A stretch of 64,000 nt of DNA from NCBI GenBank assembly GCA_900314655.1, contig OMWC01000028.1, positions 1 to 64,000 on the forward strand. The letters run 5' to 3'. The notes beneath the pieces were generated by a model that made no database searches, was not told the origin of the DNA, and saw only the letters and a list, made by a program, of their open reading frames with translations. This DNA comes from an uncultured Prevotellaceae bacterium (GTDB lineage Bacteria; Bacteroidota; Bacteroidia; Bacteroidales; Bacteroidaceae). Positions 49,027-59,420 of the stretch are shown here, piece after piece (position 1 is the first letter of the stretch; every line of letters begins with the position of its first letter). A program made the position numbers and the translations under genes.

Positions 49027-51120
49027 TCAGGAAATGGCGCTCCAGTTGATGTTGGTCTTGCGGAGTTCTGCAAGCCGTTGCCAGAGGAGTTGGTTCTCGG
49101 TTTTCTGGCAGGTGGGGTCGTCGTCGATGATGCGCTGGGCTTCGTCGCGGGCCAGCTGTACGAGCTGTCCGTCGCGGGCAATGTCGGCAATCTTCAGGTC
49201 GAAGGCCATGCCGCTCTGCTGCGTCCCCTCCAAATCGCCAGGGCCACGGAGCTTCAGGTCGGCTTCGGCAATGAGGAAACCGTCGTTGGTGTCGCACATG
49301 ATATCGATGCGCTTGCGGGTATCTTCGGCCAGTTGGGGCTTGGTGACGAGGATGCAATAGCTCTGATCGGCACCGCGGCCAACGCGACCGCGCAACTGAT
49401 GGAGCTGGGAAAGACCGAAACGCTGGGCATCGAGGATGACCATGACGGAGGCATTGGGCACGTTGACGCCCACCTCGATGACTGTGGTGGCTACAAGAAT
49501 CTGCGTTTCACCACTCACAAACCGCTGCATTTCCGTTTCCTTGTCGGCAGGTTTCATCTTACCATGCACCTTGCTGAGCCGGAATTCGGGAAACACCTGA
49601 CACATGGTCTCGAAGCCTTCTTCCAGATTGCGGAGGTCCATCTTCTCGCTTTCCTGAATCAGCGGATAGACGATATAGACCTGACGGCCCTGCCGGATTT
49701 GCTGGCGGATGCCCTGATAGAGCGAGGTCATCTCAGAGTCGTATTTATGAACGGTGTAAATGGGCTTGCGGCCGGGTGGCAGTTCGTCGATGACGCTCAC
49801 ATCGAGATCGCCGTAGATGGTCATGGCCAGAGTGCGGGGAATGGGAGTGGCGGTCATCACGAGGACGTGGGGAGGATTGACTCCCTTGTTCCATAGCTTC
49901 GCGCGCTGGGCTACGCCGAAGCGATGCTGCTCGTCGATGACTACAAATCCGAGCCGGAGAAACTGTACGGGGTCTTCGATGACGGCATGAGTGCCCACGA
50001 GAATCTGGACGGAACCGTCGGCAATGCCCTGAAGGACGGCTTCGCGCCGTTTGCCTTTTACGATGCCGGTGAGCAGTTCCACGCGGATATTCATGTCACC
50101 CAGAAACTGGCGGATGGTCTGAAGATGCTGTTCGGCCAGGATTTCCGTGGGTGCCATGATACAGGCCTGATAGCCGTTGTCTAAGGCGATGAGCATCGAC
50201 ATGAGGGCAACGAGTGTCTTTCCGGAGCCCACATCGCCCTGCAAAAGCCGGTTCATCTGGCGTCCGCTGCCCATGTCTTGGCGTATTTCGCGGATGACGC
50301 GCTTCTGCGCTCCCGTCAGGGGGAAGGGCAGGTGATTGTTGTAGAAATCGTTGAAGATGGCTCCCACGTGCTGGAACACGTAGCCGCGATACTTGCGCCG
50401 CTGGTCTTGGGCATATCGGAGGATGTTGAGCTGTACATAGAACAGCTCCTCAAACTTCAGGCGCTCCGTGGCATGGGAGAGTTCGTCGGCTGACTTCGGA
50501 TAATGGATATGGCGGAAAGCCGAGTCGCGGCTCACGAAATGCAGGCGGTTGACGATGAAGGGCGGGAGTGTCTCGGGCAGCGGCTCACGGATTTGCTGGA
50601 GTAGCGTCTTCGTGAGTTTCTCGATGGAGCGCGAGGTGAGTCCGGCCTTCTTCATCTTCTCCGTCGTGATATAATAGGGCTGCATGCCCATCTCGGAGAG
50701 TTGCAGGCTGTCGGCCTTGTCCATTTCGGGATGGGCAAACTGGTAGCGCCCGCCATAGATGGTGGGTTTGCCGAAGATGATGTATTCGGTATTGACCTGA
50801 TAGAAATTCTTTGGCTTTTTGGGTAGGAACCACACGAGGTCGCAAATGCCGGCTCCGTCGGTGAAATGTCCGACGATACGAACTTTGCGCGGCCCCATGG
50901 GATATTCCTCAAAACTCAAGATGCGGCCTTTCACCTGAACGAAAGCCTCGGTGGAGAGTTCGTTGACGGCGTAAAGCTTGGAGCGGTCCACATGCTTATA
51001 GGGGAAGTATTGCAGCAGGTCACCATAGGTCTCGATGCCCAGTTCCCGCTGCAACAGATCCTTCCGCTTGGGACCTACGCCCGGCAGATACTTGATGTCT
51101 TGAGAAAGGATGTTATACAT
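49027..51120 (-). CDS. recG: ATP-dependent DNA helicase RecG
   Basis: 697 residues from ATG 51120 (YNILSQDIKYLPGVGPKRKD). Wedge domain, then motif I QGDVGSGKTLVALM, Ia MAPTEILAEQH, II VIDEQHRFGV, III MTATPIPRTLAM, VI QLRGRVGRG and TAD-like RIIDDDPTCQ. Reverses stalled forks and remodels branched DNA. A frame extends upstream to 51309 through GTGTAGA repeats (51121-51160) and part of ispD; it is rejected as start. Normal family length. Confidence 0.95.
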   Translation of the reverse strand: MYNILSQDIKYLPGVGPKRKDLLQRELGIETYGDLLQYFPYKHVDRSKLYAVNELSTEAFVQVKGRILSFEEYPMGPRKVRIVGHFTDGAGICDLVWFLPKKPKNFYQVNTEYIIFGKPTIYGGRYQFAHPEMDKADSLQLSEMGMQPYYITTEKMKKAGLTSRSIEKLTKTLLQQIREPLPETLPPFIVNRLHFVSRDSAFRHIHYPKSADELSHATERLKFEELFYVQLNILRYAQDQRRKYRGYVFQHVGAIFNDFYNNHLPFPLTGAQKRVIREIRQDMGSGRQMNRLLQGDVGSGKTLVALMSMLIALDNGYQACIMAPTEILAEQHLQTIRQFLGDMNIRVELLTGIVKGKRREAVLQGIADGSVQILVGTHAVIEDPVQFLRLGFVVIDEQHRFGVAQRAKLWNKGVNPPHVLVMTATPIPRTLAMTIYGDLDVSVIDELPPGRKPIYTVHKYDSEMTSLYQGIRQQIRQGRQVYIVYPLIQESEKMDLRNLEEGFETMCQVFPEFRLSKVHGKMKPADKETEMQRFVSGETQILVATTVIEVGVNVPNASVMVILDAQRFGLSQLHQLRGRVGRGADQSYCILVTKPQLAEDTRKRIDIMCDTNDGFLIAEADLKLRGPGDLEGTQQSGMAFDLKIADIARDGQLVQLARDEAQRIIDDDPTCQKTENQLLWQRLAELRKTNINWSAIS

Positions 51121-51160
51121 GAGTGAGTGTAGAGTGTAGAGTTGAGAGTGTAGAGTTATG
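51121..51160. repeat. GTGTAGA / GTTGAGA tandem repeat between recG and ispD
   Basis: GAGTGTAGAGTTGAGAGTGT and similar units then ATGATTACTC. The same ATGATTACTC end follows the repeat in the ispD insert at 51950. Confidence 0.7.
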
Positions 51161-51161
51161 A

Positions 51162-52100
<939 letters not shown>

Positions 52101-52105
52101 GATCT

Positions 52106-52684
52106 TTACTCCTCGTAGTCACCCATCATCAGATGTACATAGCGCATGCCGGTTGCCACTTCGGTGGCTTTCTCCTCGGTGGTGAGCAGAGCCAGGATGG
52201 AATAGGCGTAGGGGAACGCAGCGGCGGGACCTTCACCTGTGATGATGTTGCCATCGATAGTGAAGAGGGATGCCGTGTAGGTGGCTCCATCCAGATACTG
52301 TTCGAAACCGGGATAACAGGTGGCGCGCTTGCCTTTCAGGATGCCCAGCTTGCCCAGCACGAACGGGGCGGCACAGATGGCACTCACCATCTTGCCTGAT
52401 TCGGCCTGTTTCACCAAGGCGGCCTTCAGTCCTTCGTGGGCATCGAGATTGGATGCGCCAGGCATTCCTCCGGGCAACATCAGCAGGTCGGCATCACTCA
52501 GGTCGGCATCCTCGAAGAGCATGTCCGCCTTGATGGTTACGCCGTGCGCAGACTCTACCTCCAACCGGCCCATGATACTCACGGTCTTGATGTCAACACC
52601 GCCTCTTCTTAACACGTCAACGGGAATCAGCGCCTCGATGTCTTCGAAGCCGTCAGCCATGAATTGATATACCTTTGCTTTCAT
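52106..52684 (-). CDS. DJ-1/PfpI family protein
   Basis: 192 residues from ATG 52684 ([20 protein letters not shown]). Motifs: DGFEDIEA (Glu of the catalytic set), [11 protein letters not shown], nucleophile-elbow Cys in [14 protein letters not shown], and the [14 protein letters not shown] block. DJ-1-like proteins act as glyoxalase/deglycase or chaperone; role here unassigned. It ends 5 bp before the ispD start, so the two may share an mRNA. Confidence 0.9.
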   Translation of the reverse strand: MKAKVYQFMADGFEDIEALIPVDVLRRGGVDIKTVSIMGRLEVESAHGVTIKADMLFEDADLSDADLLMLPGGMPGASNLDAHEGLKAALVKQAESGKMVSAICAAPFVLGKLGILKGKRATCYPGFEQYLDGATYTASLFTIDGNIITGEGPAAAFPYAYSILALLTTEEKATEVATGMRYVHLMMGDYEE

Positions 52685-52781
52685 ACGTTTTGATGGTTTT
52701 AGTGTTTTTTCTGAGGGCAAAGATAAGATATAATTTTGAAATATGCAAATCAGTCCTGTGGCATTTCATAAAAATCAGAAA

Positions 52782-52811
52782 ATTCTTCATTCTTCATTCT
52801 TCATTCTTCAT
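52782..52811. repeat. ATTCTTC tandem repeat upstream of nadK
   Basis: Four units of ATTCTTC(ATTCTTC), the reverse-strand form of the GAAGAAT/GTGAAGA repeats, ending 9 bp before the nadK -7 box (TATCTTTG, 52820-52827). Confidence 0.7.
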
Positions 52812-52857
52812 TTATTTCTATATCTTTGCAGCCAAAAGCATATATAATTAAGGTATT

Positions 52858-53742
52858 ATGGCACAACGCAAACTCCGCTTTGCCCTTTTTGGCAATGTCT
52901 ATCAGGCCAAGAAGTCGGTTTCGATACAGAAGATTCTGTCGTTTCTCTCTGAGAACAAAGCAGACATATACATCGAGAAAGAGTTCTATGAGTTCCTCAC
53001 CGAAGGACAGCATCTGGAGGTGAAGGCCACCCGGGTGTTTGAAGGACATGACTTCGAGGCAGACTTCGTCATCTCCATGGGCGGTGACGGAACGCTTCTG
53101 AAAGCCGCCCATTACGTGGGATCCAAGAATATTCCCATCATGGGTGTCAACATGGGACGTCTCGGCTTCCTGGCAGATGTGGGACCCAGCAATATAGAAC
53201 GGTCGCTAAAGATGCTGCTTGCCGGTGACTACAAATTGGAAGAGCATGCCGTGATACAGGTGGAGGCCGATGGAATGACATTCGACACCTGTCCTTGTGC
53301 GCTGAACGATATTGCCGTGCTGAAGCGCGACAATGCATCGATGATCAGTATCCGTACGAATGTGAACGGCGAATATCTGGTGACCTATCAGGCCGACGGT
53401 CTGATAGTCAGCACGCCGACGGGCAGCACAGCCTATTCGCTCTCGAATGGCGGTCCGATTGCCGTGCCTGAGTCGGATATCTTGTGCCTGACACCGGTGG
53501 CTCCCCATTCACTGAACATCCGCCCCATCGTAATCCGCGATGATGCGGAGATAACCTTGACGGTGGAGAGCCGTTCACATAATTTCCTGATAGCCATCGA
53601 CGGCCGTTCGGAGAAATGCGAGGAAGGCACGCGCCTGACCATCCGCAAGGCTCCTTACAGCATTAAGATCGTGAAGCGCAACGGCCAGACCTATTTCTCC
53701 ACGCTCCGTGAGAAGATGGCCTGGGGACTGGATAACAGATAG
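52858..53742 (+). CDS. nadK: NAD kinase
   Basis: 294 residues. GGDGT motif in FVISMGGDGTLLKAAHYVGS, NMGRLGFLADV, ALNDIAVLKRDNASMI (NE/D-like metal site), TPTGSTAYSLSNGGPI. Phosphorylates NAD to NADP; nadD lies elsewhere in the window. A -7 box TATCTTTG is 31 bp upstream. The ABC exporter follows after 5 bp, so both are probably on one mRNA. Confidence 0.96.
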   Translation: MAQRKLRFALFGNVYQAKKSVSIQKILSFLSENKADIYIEKEFYEFLTEGQHLEVKATRVFEGHDFEADFVISMGGDGTLLKAAHYVGSKNIPIMGVNMGRLGFLADVGPSNIERSLKMLLAGDYKLEEHAVIQVEADGMTFDTCPCALNDIAVLKRDNASMISIRTNVNGEYLVTYQADGLIVSTPTGSTAYSLSNGGPIAVPESDILCLTPVAPHSLNIRPIVIRDDAEITLTVESRSHNFLIAIDGRSEKCEEGTRLTIRKAPYSIKIVKRNGQTYFSTLREKMAWGLDNR

Positions 53743-53747
53743 AGAGA

Positions 53748-55418
53748 ATGAACCTGAAGGAGATATTTAAGCCGAAAGACAGCCGCTACGGTGCCAAGGT
53801 CATTATGAAATGGCTTTGGAGGGCATGGCGCGGCAATCGGTTGCAGGCCATCATCAATGCTTCGCTGGGATTGCTGAGCGTAGTCGTAAGCCTGTCTCAA
53901 GTGTGGGCGGTGAAGCATGCCATCGACGTGGCTTCGCATGCGGTGGAGGGCAGCCTCTACTGGGCGGTGGCTTTGATGGGCGGACTGATACTCTGCGACT
54001 TCGCCATCAACATCAGTGCCGTGTGGGTGCGCAACATTCTGGGCATCAAGGCGCAGAACCGCATGCAGCAGAAGATGCTCGACCGCATCCTGCGCTCCGA
54101 GTGGCAGGGCCGCGAACGGCTGCACAGCGGCGACGTGATCAATCGTCTGGAAAAGGATGTGGGCAACGTGGTGGTGTTCCTCACGGAGACCATTCCTAGC
54201 ACGGTGTCCACGCTTGCGCTTTTCCTCGGTGCTTTCTTCTACCTGTTCTCTATGGACAAGCTGCTCTCGGTGGTCATCATCGTGATGCTGCCTATCTTCA
54301 TCCTGTTCAGCAAACTCTATATCAACCGCATGCGTTTCCTTACGCGCGAGGTGCGCGACAGTGACTCCAAGGTGCAGTCGGTATTGCAGGAAACCGTGCA
54401 GAACCGGATGATTATCAAGACACTTGAGAGTGATTCGATGATGGTCGATAAGCTGGAGAATACACAGAGCGAACTGCGGCAGAAAGTGGTGAAGCGCACG
54501 GCCTTCTCCGTGTTCTCGAACCTTATTCTGAACTTCGGCTTTGCCCTGGGCTATCTGATTGCTTTCCTTTGGAGTGCCATGCGCATGTCGGCAGGCACAT
54601 TAACCTTCGGCGGCATGACGGCTTTCCTCCAGCTGGTGAACAAAATCCAGGGCCCTGCCCGCTCGCTCACCCGACTGGTGCCCCAGTTCGTGAGCGTGTT
54701 CACGGCAGCCGAGCGACTCATGGAACTCGAAGAGAACCCGCTCGAAGAGCAGGGCGATCCGCTATTGATGGAGGCTCCCTGCGGCATCCGTTTTAATGAT
54801 GTCTCTTTCGCTTATGAGAAAGAAGAAGGCCAGGTCATCAATCATCTTTCGTTCGATTTCAAACCCGGGTCCTGCACAGCCATCCTCGGTGAGACAGGTG
54901 CCGGTAAGACTACGCTGGTGCGTATGATTCTGGCGCTCATCCGTCCACAAGGAGGTGAGGTCGCCATATACAATGGAAAAGACAGCGCTACGCTGTCGCC
55001 GCGTCATCGCTGCAATCTGGTGTATGTACCACAAGGCAATACGCTGCTGAGCGGAACCATCCGCGAGAATCTCAGACTCGGACGTGTGACGGCAACCGAT
55101 GAGGAAATGGGAAACGCCCTACAGCTGGCCTGTGCCGACTTCGTGAAAGATTTGCCGCAAGGACTCGACAATCCATGCTCGGAATCGGGTGGAGGACTTT
55201 CCGAAGGGCAGGCGCAACGCATAGCCATTGCCCGTGCGCTGCTGCGCGAAGGCAGCGTGATGCTCTTCGATGAGGCCACCAGCGCATTAGACCCGGAAAC
55301 GGAGCGACGTCTCCTGCAAAACATCCTTGCCAATCACGACAAGACCATCATATTCATTACCCACCGTCCCGCCGTGGTCGATTATTGCGATCAGGTCTTG
55401 CACGTAGAAAAGATTTAG
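53748..55418 (+). CDS. ABC exporter, fused permease-ATPase
   Basis: 556 residues. Six-helix ABC membrane domain (about 20-310), then nucleotide-binding domain: Walker A GETGAGKTT, signature GGLSEGQAQRIAIARAL, Walker B SVMLFDEATSALD, H-loop FITHRP. Of the lipid/peptide exporter type (MsbA/MDR-like). Functions as a dimer. Substrate unknown. Followed by the ACAAAGTAAATTAG repeat block. Confidence 0.9.
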   Translation: MNLKEIFKPKDSRYGAKVIMKWLWRAWRGNRLQAIINASLGLLSVVVSLSQVWAVKHAIDVASHAVEGSLYWAVALMGGLILCDFAINISAVWVRNILGIKAQNRMQQKMLDRILRSEWQGRERLHSGDVINRLEKDVGNVVVFLTETIPSTVSTLALFLGAFFYLFSMDKLLSVVIIVMLPIFILFSKLYINRMRFLTREVRDSDSKVQSVLQETVQNRMIIKTLESDSMMVDKLENTQSELRQKVVKRTAFSVFSNLILNFGFALGYLIAFLWSAMRMSAGTLTFGGMTAFLQLVNKIQGPARSLTRLVPQFVSVFTAAERLMELEENPLEEQGDPLLMEAPCGIRFNDVSFAYEKEEGQVINHLSFDFKPGSCTAILGETGAGKTTLVRMILALIRPQGGEVAIYNGKDSATLSPRHRCNLVYVPQGNTLLSGTIRENLRLGRVTATDEEMGNALQLACADFVKDLPQGLDNPCSESGGGLSEGQAQRIAIARALLREGSVMLFDEATSALDPETERRLLQNILANHDKTIIFITHRPAVVDYCDQVLHVEKI

Positions 55419-55421
55419 ACA

Positions 55422-55572
55422 ACAAAGTAAATTAGTTTGTAACGCTTCTGATGGGTAGATGCAGGTCGTCTAAAGCCTGCGTGCCCTACAAACTAATTTA
55501 CTTTGTTCCGCTTCCAAACTTTGGAAGGATTGTTTCCAATGGCTGCGTGAAGTACAAAGTAAATTAGTTTGT
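55422..55572. repeat. Three copies of ACAAAGTAAATTAGTTTGT
   Basis: Direct at 55422-55440, inverted at 55488-55506, direct at 55554-55572, all 19-bp perfect matches. Copies 1 and 2 can form a stem. A fourth copy is at 61500-61518. The two copies bracket the proline cluster (55.6-61.4 kb). No ORF in 55419-55647. Confidence 0.85.
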
Positions 55573-55613
55573 CCCCTGTCTATTCATAAACGGGGAGTTG
55601 GCTATTAAATGAA

Positions 55614-55643
55614 TGAGGGTATGCCGAAAATGACATACCCTCA
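55614..55643 (-). terminator. Hairpin at the end of proB
   Basis: TGAGGGTATG (55614-55623) and CATACCCTCA (55634-55643). A 10-bp perfect stem just after the proB stop, without a strong T-run. Confidence 0.6.
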
Positions 55644-55647
55644 TGGT

Positions 55648-56412
55648 TTATACCAGGAAATCTGTATGCGGCGTTTCCGCAGGACGCTCTACAAGCCGGA
55701 TCAGAATGTCGTCACGCTCGCCATTGGCTATAATGACACGGATACCAGCCTGCTGGATGCGACTGGCTGTGGTGTATTTCGAATGCATGCCACCACGTCC
55801 GAAGGCGCTCTTCTCAGGCTGTATGTATTGAGAGAGGTCGGTACCCGGTGCTACCCGAGTGATCAGTTCCGAATCCGGTTCGTCGGGATTGCCCGTATAG
55901 ATACCGTCGATATTGCTCAACAGGATGAGTGTATCGGCCTGCATCATGCGGGCGATAAGTCCGGAAAGTTCGTCGTTATCCGTAAACATCAGCTCAGTCA
56001 CGCTCACCGTGTCGTTCTCATTCACAATGGGAATCACGTCATTTTCGAGCATCACGGTCATACAGGCTTTCTGGTTTTCGTACTGCTCGCCGGGCTCAAA
56101 GTTCTCTTTCATCGTGAGCACCTGTCCCACATGCATGCCGTATTCACGGAAGAGATCGTAATAAAGGCCGATAAGCTTGGCCTGCCCGAGGGCAGAGAAC
56201 AACTGGCGCTGTTCCACGGAGTCGAGATCATGATCCACTTTCAGTTCACCACGGCCACTGGCCATGGCACCCGAAGAAACCAATATCACTTCAATCCCAC
56301 TTTTCCTTAAAGCGGCAATCTGGTCAACCAACGCCGAAACGCGCGTCATATCGAGCTTGCCGTCCTTACGGGTCAGCACGTTGGAGCCTACCTTTACTAC
56401 GATTCTTTTCAT
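55648..56412 (-). CDS. proB: Glutamate 5-kinase without PUA domain
   Basis: 254 residues from ATG 56412 (KRIVVKVGSNVLTRKDGKLD). Amino-acid-kinase motifs: VILVSSGAMASGRGEL, PIVNENDTVSV, SNIDGIYTGNP, FGRGGMHSKYTTASRI. E. coli ProB is 367 residues with a C-terminal PUA domain; this one stops after the kinase, as in other Bacteroidota. First step of proline synthesis; proC is in the same strand run. The last gene of the run. Confidence 0.93.
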   Translation of the reverse strand: MKRIVVKVGSNVLTRKDGKLDMTRVSALVDQIAALRKSGIEVILVSSGAMASGRGELKVDHDLDSVEQRQLFSALGQAKLIGLYYDLFREYGMHVGQVLTMKENFEPGEQYENQKACMTVMLENDVIPIVNENDTVSVTELMFTDNDELSGLIARMMQADTLILLSNIDGIYTGNPDEPDSELITRVAPGTDLSQYIQPEKSAFGRGGMHSKYTTASRIQQAGIRVIIANGERDDILIRLVERPAETPHTDFLV

Positions 56413-56416
56413 CCTT

Positions 56417-58099
56417 CTATTTTTTATTGTCTTTGTTGCGGATTTCCACTCGGCGTATTTTTCCGCTGATGGTCTTGGGCAGTTCGTCCACAAACTCCAC
56501 GATGCGGGGGTACTTGTAAGGAGCCGTCTCGCGCTTCACGTGGTTCTGGAGCTCTTTCACCAGTTCGTCGCCAGCCTTGTCTTTCCACTCCTTGCCCAGC
56601 ACCACCGTGGCTTTCACCACCATGCCGCGGATGTCATCGGGCACACCCGTGATGGCACACTCCACTACAGCGGGATGCGTCATCAGCGCACTCTCCACCT
56701 CAAACGGGCCAATACGGTATCCACTCGACTTGATCACATCGTCTATTCGGCCTTCAAACCAGTAGTAGCCGTCTTCATCGCGCCAAGCCATATCACCCGT
56801 ATGATAGACGCCATTGTTCCAGGCCTTCTCCGTCAGTTCTTCGTCGCGGTAGTAGCCCTTGAACAGTCCCACGGGTTTCTTGTCATGATCGGCATAGACC
56901 ACAATCTCACCTTTCTCACCATCCTCGCAGAGCGTGCCGTCAGCCTTTACCAATCCGATATTGTATTGGGCATTAGGCATACCCATCGAACCGGGCTTTG
57001 CCTTCATCCAAGGCATCGTGCCAAGCGTCATCGTGGTCTCTGTCTGTCCGAATCCTTCATAGATGGTCAGGCCTGTCAGTTGTTTGAAATGATCGAATAC
57101 GGCGGGATTCAAAGCTTCGCCGGCGGTACAGCAATACTCCAGCGACGACAAATCATATTTAGAGAAGTCTTCGCGAATCATGAAACGGTAGATAGTGGGA
57201 GGCGCACAGAATGACGTCACATGATATTTGGCCATCTGGCGCAACATCGTGTCGGCATTGAACTTCTCGTGATCGAACACGAATACGGTAGCACCTGCAA
57301 ACCACTGGCCATAGAACTTACCCCAAACAGCCTTGCCCCAGCCAGTGTCGGCCACGGTAAGATGGAGCGAACCTTCGTGCAGATTGTGCCAGAACACACC
57401 GGTCGTCAGATGTCCCATGGCATAGAGATAGTCGTGGGCAACCATCTTTGGTTCTCCGCTGGTACCGCTGGTGAAATACATCAGCATCGTATCGTTGTTG
57501 TCGTTGATATGTTCTGGGCGCTGGAACTTCGGTGTCTTCCGCCATTCATTCTCCCAATCGTGAAAACCTTCGGGTACAGGATTGCTCTTTCCTTGGGCTG
57601 CTTCGTTAACGGCTACCAACGTCTTCACGGTCGAACACTCAGGCATGGCGGCTTGCACCTGCTTGCATACGTATTCATCATCCACGCAGACGATGGCCTT
57701 GATATCAGCACGGGTACAGCGATACACGATGTCGTGCTTGGTCAGCATGTGGGTGGCAGGAATCACCACGGCACCCAGTTTGCAAAGAGCCAGCATGCAT
57801 AGCCACCACTCATAGCGGCGTTTCAGGATGAGCATCACGGGGTCGCCCTTCTGGATGCCCAGCGACTGCAGGTAACTGGCAGCCTGATCGCTTTGTTCTT
57901 TCAGTTGCGCGAAGGTGGTGCGAATCTCCGCTCCCTCATCGTTGGTCCAGAGCAGCGCCAGTTTCTCGGGTGCTTCCTTGGCCCACTCGTCCATCACATC
58001 GTAGGCAAAATTGAAATGATCGGGAATGATGAACTCCAGATTCTTGTTATAATCCTCCACCGAGGAAAACGTTGTCTGCTTTAAAAATCTTTCTACCAT
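56417..58099 (-). CDS. AMP-forming acyl-CoA synthetase
   Basis: 560 residues. ANL family: P-loop YFTSGTSGEPKMVAH, GFGQTETTM, YHTGDMAWRDEDGYYWFEGR, DDVIKSSGYRIGPFEVESAL, catalytic Lys KTISGKIRRVE. Of the acetyl/medium-chain acyl type (RLLxLPE variant not clear). It is encoded between an XRE-cupin regulator and proB; spacing to the regulator 17 bp and to proB 4 bp. Such a regulator-synthetase pair is common in Bacteroidota, but the link to proline synthesis is unexplained. Confidence 0.9.
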   Translation of the reverse strand: MVERFLKQTTFSSVEDYNKNLEFIIPDHFNFAYDVMDEWAKEAPEKLALLWTNDEGAEIRTTFAQLKEQSDQAASYLQSLGIQKGDPVMLILKRRYEWWLCMLALCKLGAVVIPATHMLTKHDIVYRCTRADIKAIVCVDDEYVCKQVQAAMPECSTVKTLVAVNEAAQGKSNPVPEGFHDWENEWRKTPKFQRPEHINDNNDTMLMYFTSGTSGEPKMVAHDYLYAMGHLTTGVFWHNLHEGSLHLTVADTGWGKAVWGKFYGQWFAGATVFVFDHEKFNADTMLRQMAKYHVTSFCAPPTIYRFMIREDFSKYDLSSLEYCCTAGEALNPAVFDHFKQLTGLTIYEGFGQTETTMTLGTMPWMKAKPGSMGMPNAQYNIGLVKADGTLCEDGEKGEIVVYADHDKKPVGLFKGYYRDEELTEKAWNNGVYHTGDMAWRDEDGYYWFEGRIDDVIKSSGYRIGPFEVESALMTHPAVVECAITGVPDDIRGMVVKATVVLGKEWKDKAGDELVKELQNHVKRETAPYKYPRIVEFVDELPKTISGKIRRVEIRNKDNKK

Positions 58100-58116
58100 G
58101 GTATCTATTACGTTTT

Positions 58117-58674
58117 TTATTCTACCGTGAAGGCCAGGAATCTGACGGGCTTGTCGCCTCTAGCCAGCATGCCATGAGGTTTCGAAGAGTCGAAGTAGAT
58201 GCTGTCGCCCTCTTCAAGGATGATGGTCTTGCCGTTGATGTAAAGTTCCATTGTGCCTTCAAGCACCATGTTGAACTCCTGTCCGGGATGGGTGTTCTTA
58301 TAGACGGTATGTGCGTGGGGCTTGGGCTCCACGGTGACGATGAACACTTCTGCCTTGCGATTGGCAAAGCCACTGGCCAGACTCTGGTATTTGTAGGCTT
58401 TGGTACGTTCCACGGAAAGTCCCTGCCCCTTGCGAGTCACGAAGTAGCTGCGCATACGGGGTTCTTCGGCAAACATCAAGGCATCTGCCGAGACACCGTA
58501 CTTTTTGGCTATCTTCATCAGATTGGAGATTGTGATGTCCACCTCTCCGCTCTCTATCTTCATATACTTCTCCAGCGGAATGCCACATGTCTCAGCCACT
58601 TCCTCGGCTGGAATGTCGAGCACATCGCGCAGTCCTTTCAGGCGTTCGCCTATTTGTTTGATTGCTTCTTCCAT
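58117..58674 (-). CDS. XRE-cupin transcriptional regulator
   Basis: 185 residues. HTH of about 60 (IGERLKGLRDVLDIPAEEVA, GIPLEKYMKIESGEVDI) and a C-terminal cupin (HTHPGQEFNMVLEGTMELY-like, NTHPGQEFNMVLEG, GDSIYFDSSKPHGML). It senses a small ligand through the cupin and likely controls the acyl-CoA synthetase gene 17 bp downstream. Full length for the type. Confidence 0.9.
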   Translation of the reverse strand: MEEAIKQIGERLKGLRDVLDIPAEEVAETCGIPLEKYMKIESGEVDITISNLMKIAKKYGVSADALMFAEEPRMRSYFVTRKGQGLSVERTKAYKYQSLASGFANRKAEVFIVTVEPKPHAHTVYKNTHPGQEFNMVLEGTMELYINGKTIILEEGDSIYFDSSKPHGMLARGDKPVRFLAFTVE

Positions 58675-58725
58675 ATTTATTTAAGTTTCAAGTTTTATCA
58701 GGTTTCAAGTATCCACCAACACCCA

Positions 58726-59412
58726 TCATCGACGGTCTTCCATCTTGCAATTGGCGTATTTGGCTTTCGGGAATTGGAAGATCGTATCGCTGATATTACC
58801 AGCCTTGAAGTTTGCAAAGGTAATCTTGGCCCAAAAGAGGCTGAGGATCTTGATCTTCAGCTCCTTGGGATAGTATGTACCTGGTGCTATCAGCACACGC
58901 ACTTGCTTCATCTTCGTGTTCTTGGCATCAGGCTTGGCCTTGAGTTCCACCAAGTAGTCGTTGCCAACCTTAGAGATGTGGTAGTTGAATTCATCGGGAT
59001 AGAACTTGAACTTCTGCAGCAATTGGTCGTCCTTGTTCACTTTCGGGTCGTGAATCTCCACAATGTTCTTGTTCGTCTTCAGTTTGTAGAGCAATTTCCC
59101 GTCGTTCCATTGAATTGTGTTCCCATGGATTGACTTGGCCATATCGCCTTTATACCACGCCGAACCCTCTTCGTGATAGACGCCAAGGATACTGATTTTA
59201 TAGGTGAAAGCCACACCGTCCTTGCCGAAGAAGTGGTTGTATGCCCGTTGGAATATATGCTTTGCCTGTCGAGAATTGGAGTTATCCTGCGCATACGAAG
59301 TGACAGGTGACAAATGGCAAGTGACAAGTACAAGAAGCGCCTTCACGACCCACTTGTTCCACATTTCCATACGTATGATATTTCTCATTTTCTCAATATT
59401 GCATTCTTTCAT
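58726..59412 (-). CDS. LolA-like periplasmic protein with repeat-built signal peptide
   Basis: 228 residues if started at 59412; ATG 59388 (MRNIIRMEMWNKW) or ATG 59370-region starts are also plausible because the early ATGs lie next to a TTTCTC repeat. Signal hydrophobic core ALLVLVTCHLSPVTSYAQ; the VTCHLSPVTSY part is encoded by AAGTGACAGGTGACAAATGG repeat-like DNA. The mature part (NHFFGKDGVAFTYKISILGV, FYPDEFNYHISKVGNDYLVE, LTFANFKAG-like end) matches LolA-fold proteins. Between proC and the XRE-cupin gene. Confidence 0.75.
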   Translation of the reverse strand: MKECNIEKMRNIIRMEMWNKWVVKALLVLVTCHLSPVTSYAQDNSNSRQAKHIFQRAYNHFFGKDGVAFTYKISILGVYHEEGSAWYKGDMAKSIHGNTIQWNDGKLLYKLKTNKNIVEIHDPKVNKDDQLLQKFKFYPDEFNYHISKVGNDYLVELKAKPDAKNTKMKQVRVLIAPGTYYPKELKIKILSLFWAKITFANFKAGNISDTIFQFPKAKYANCKMEDRR

Positions 59413-59420
59413 TTTCTCAA

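Noticed and set aside
58072..59133. 353-codon open frame antisense to the XRE-cupin and LolA-like genes
   Set aside because: It runs across two genes with clear motifs on the other strand and shows no domain or signal of its own.
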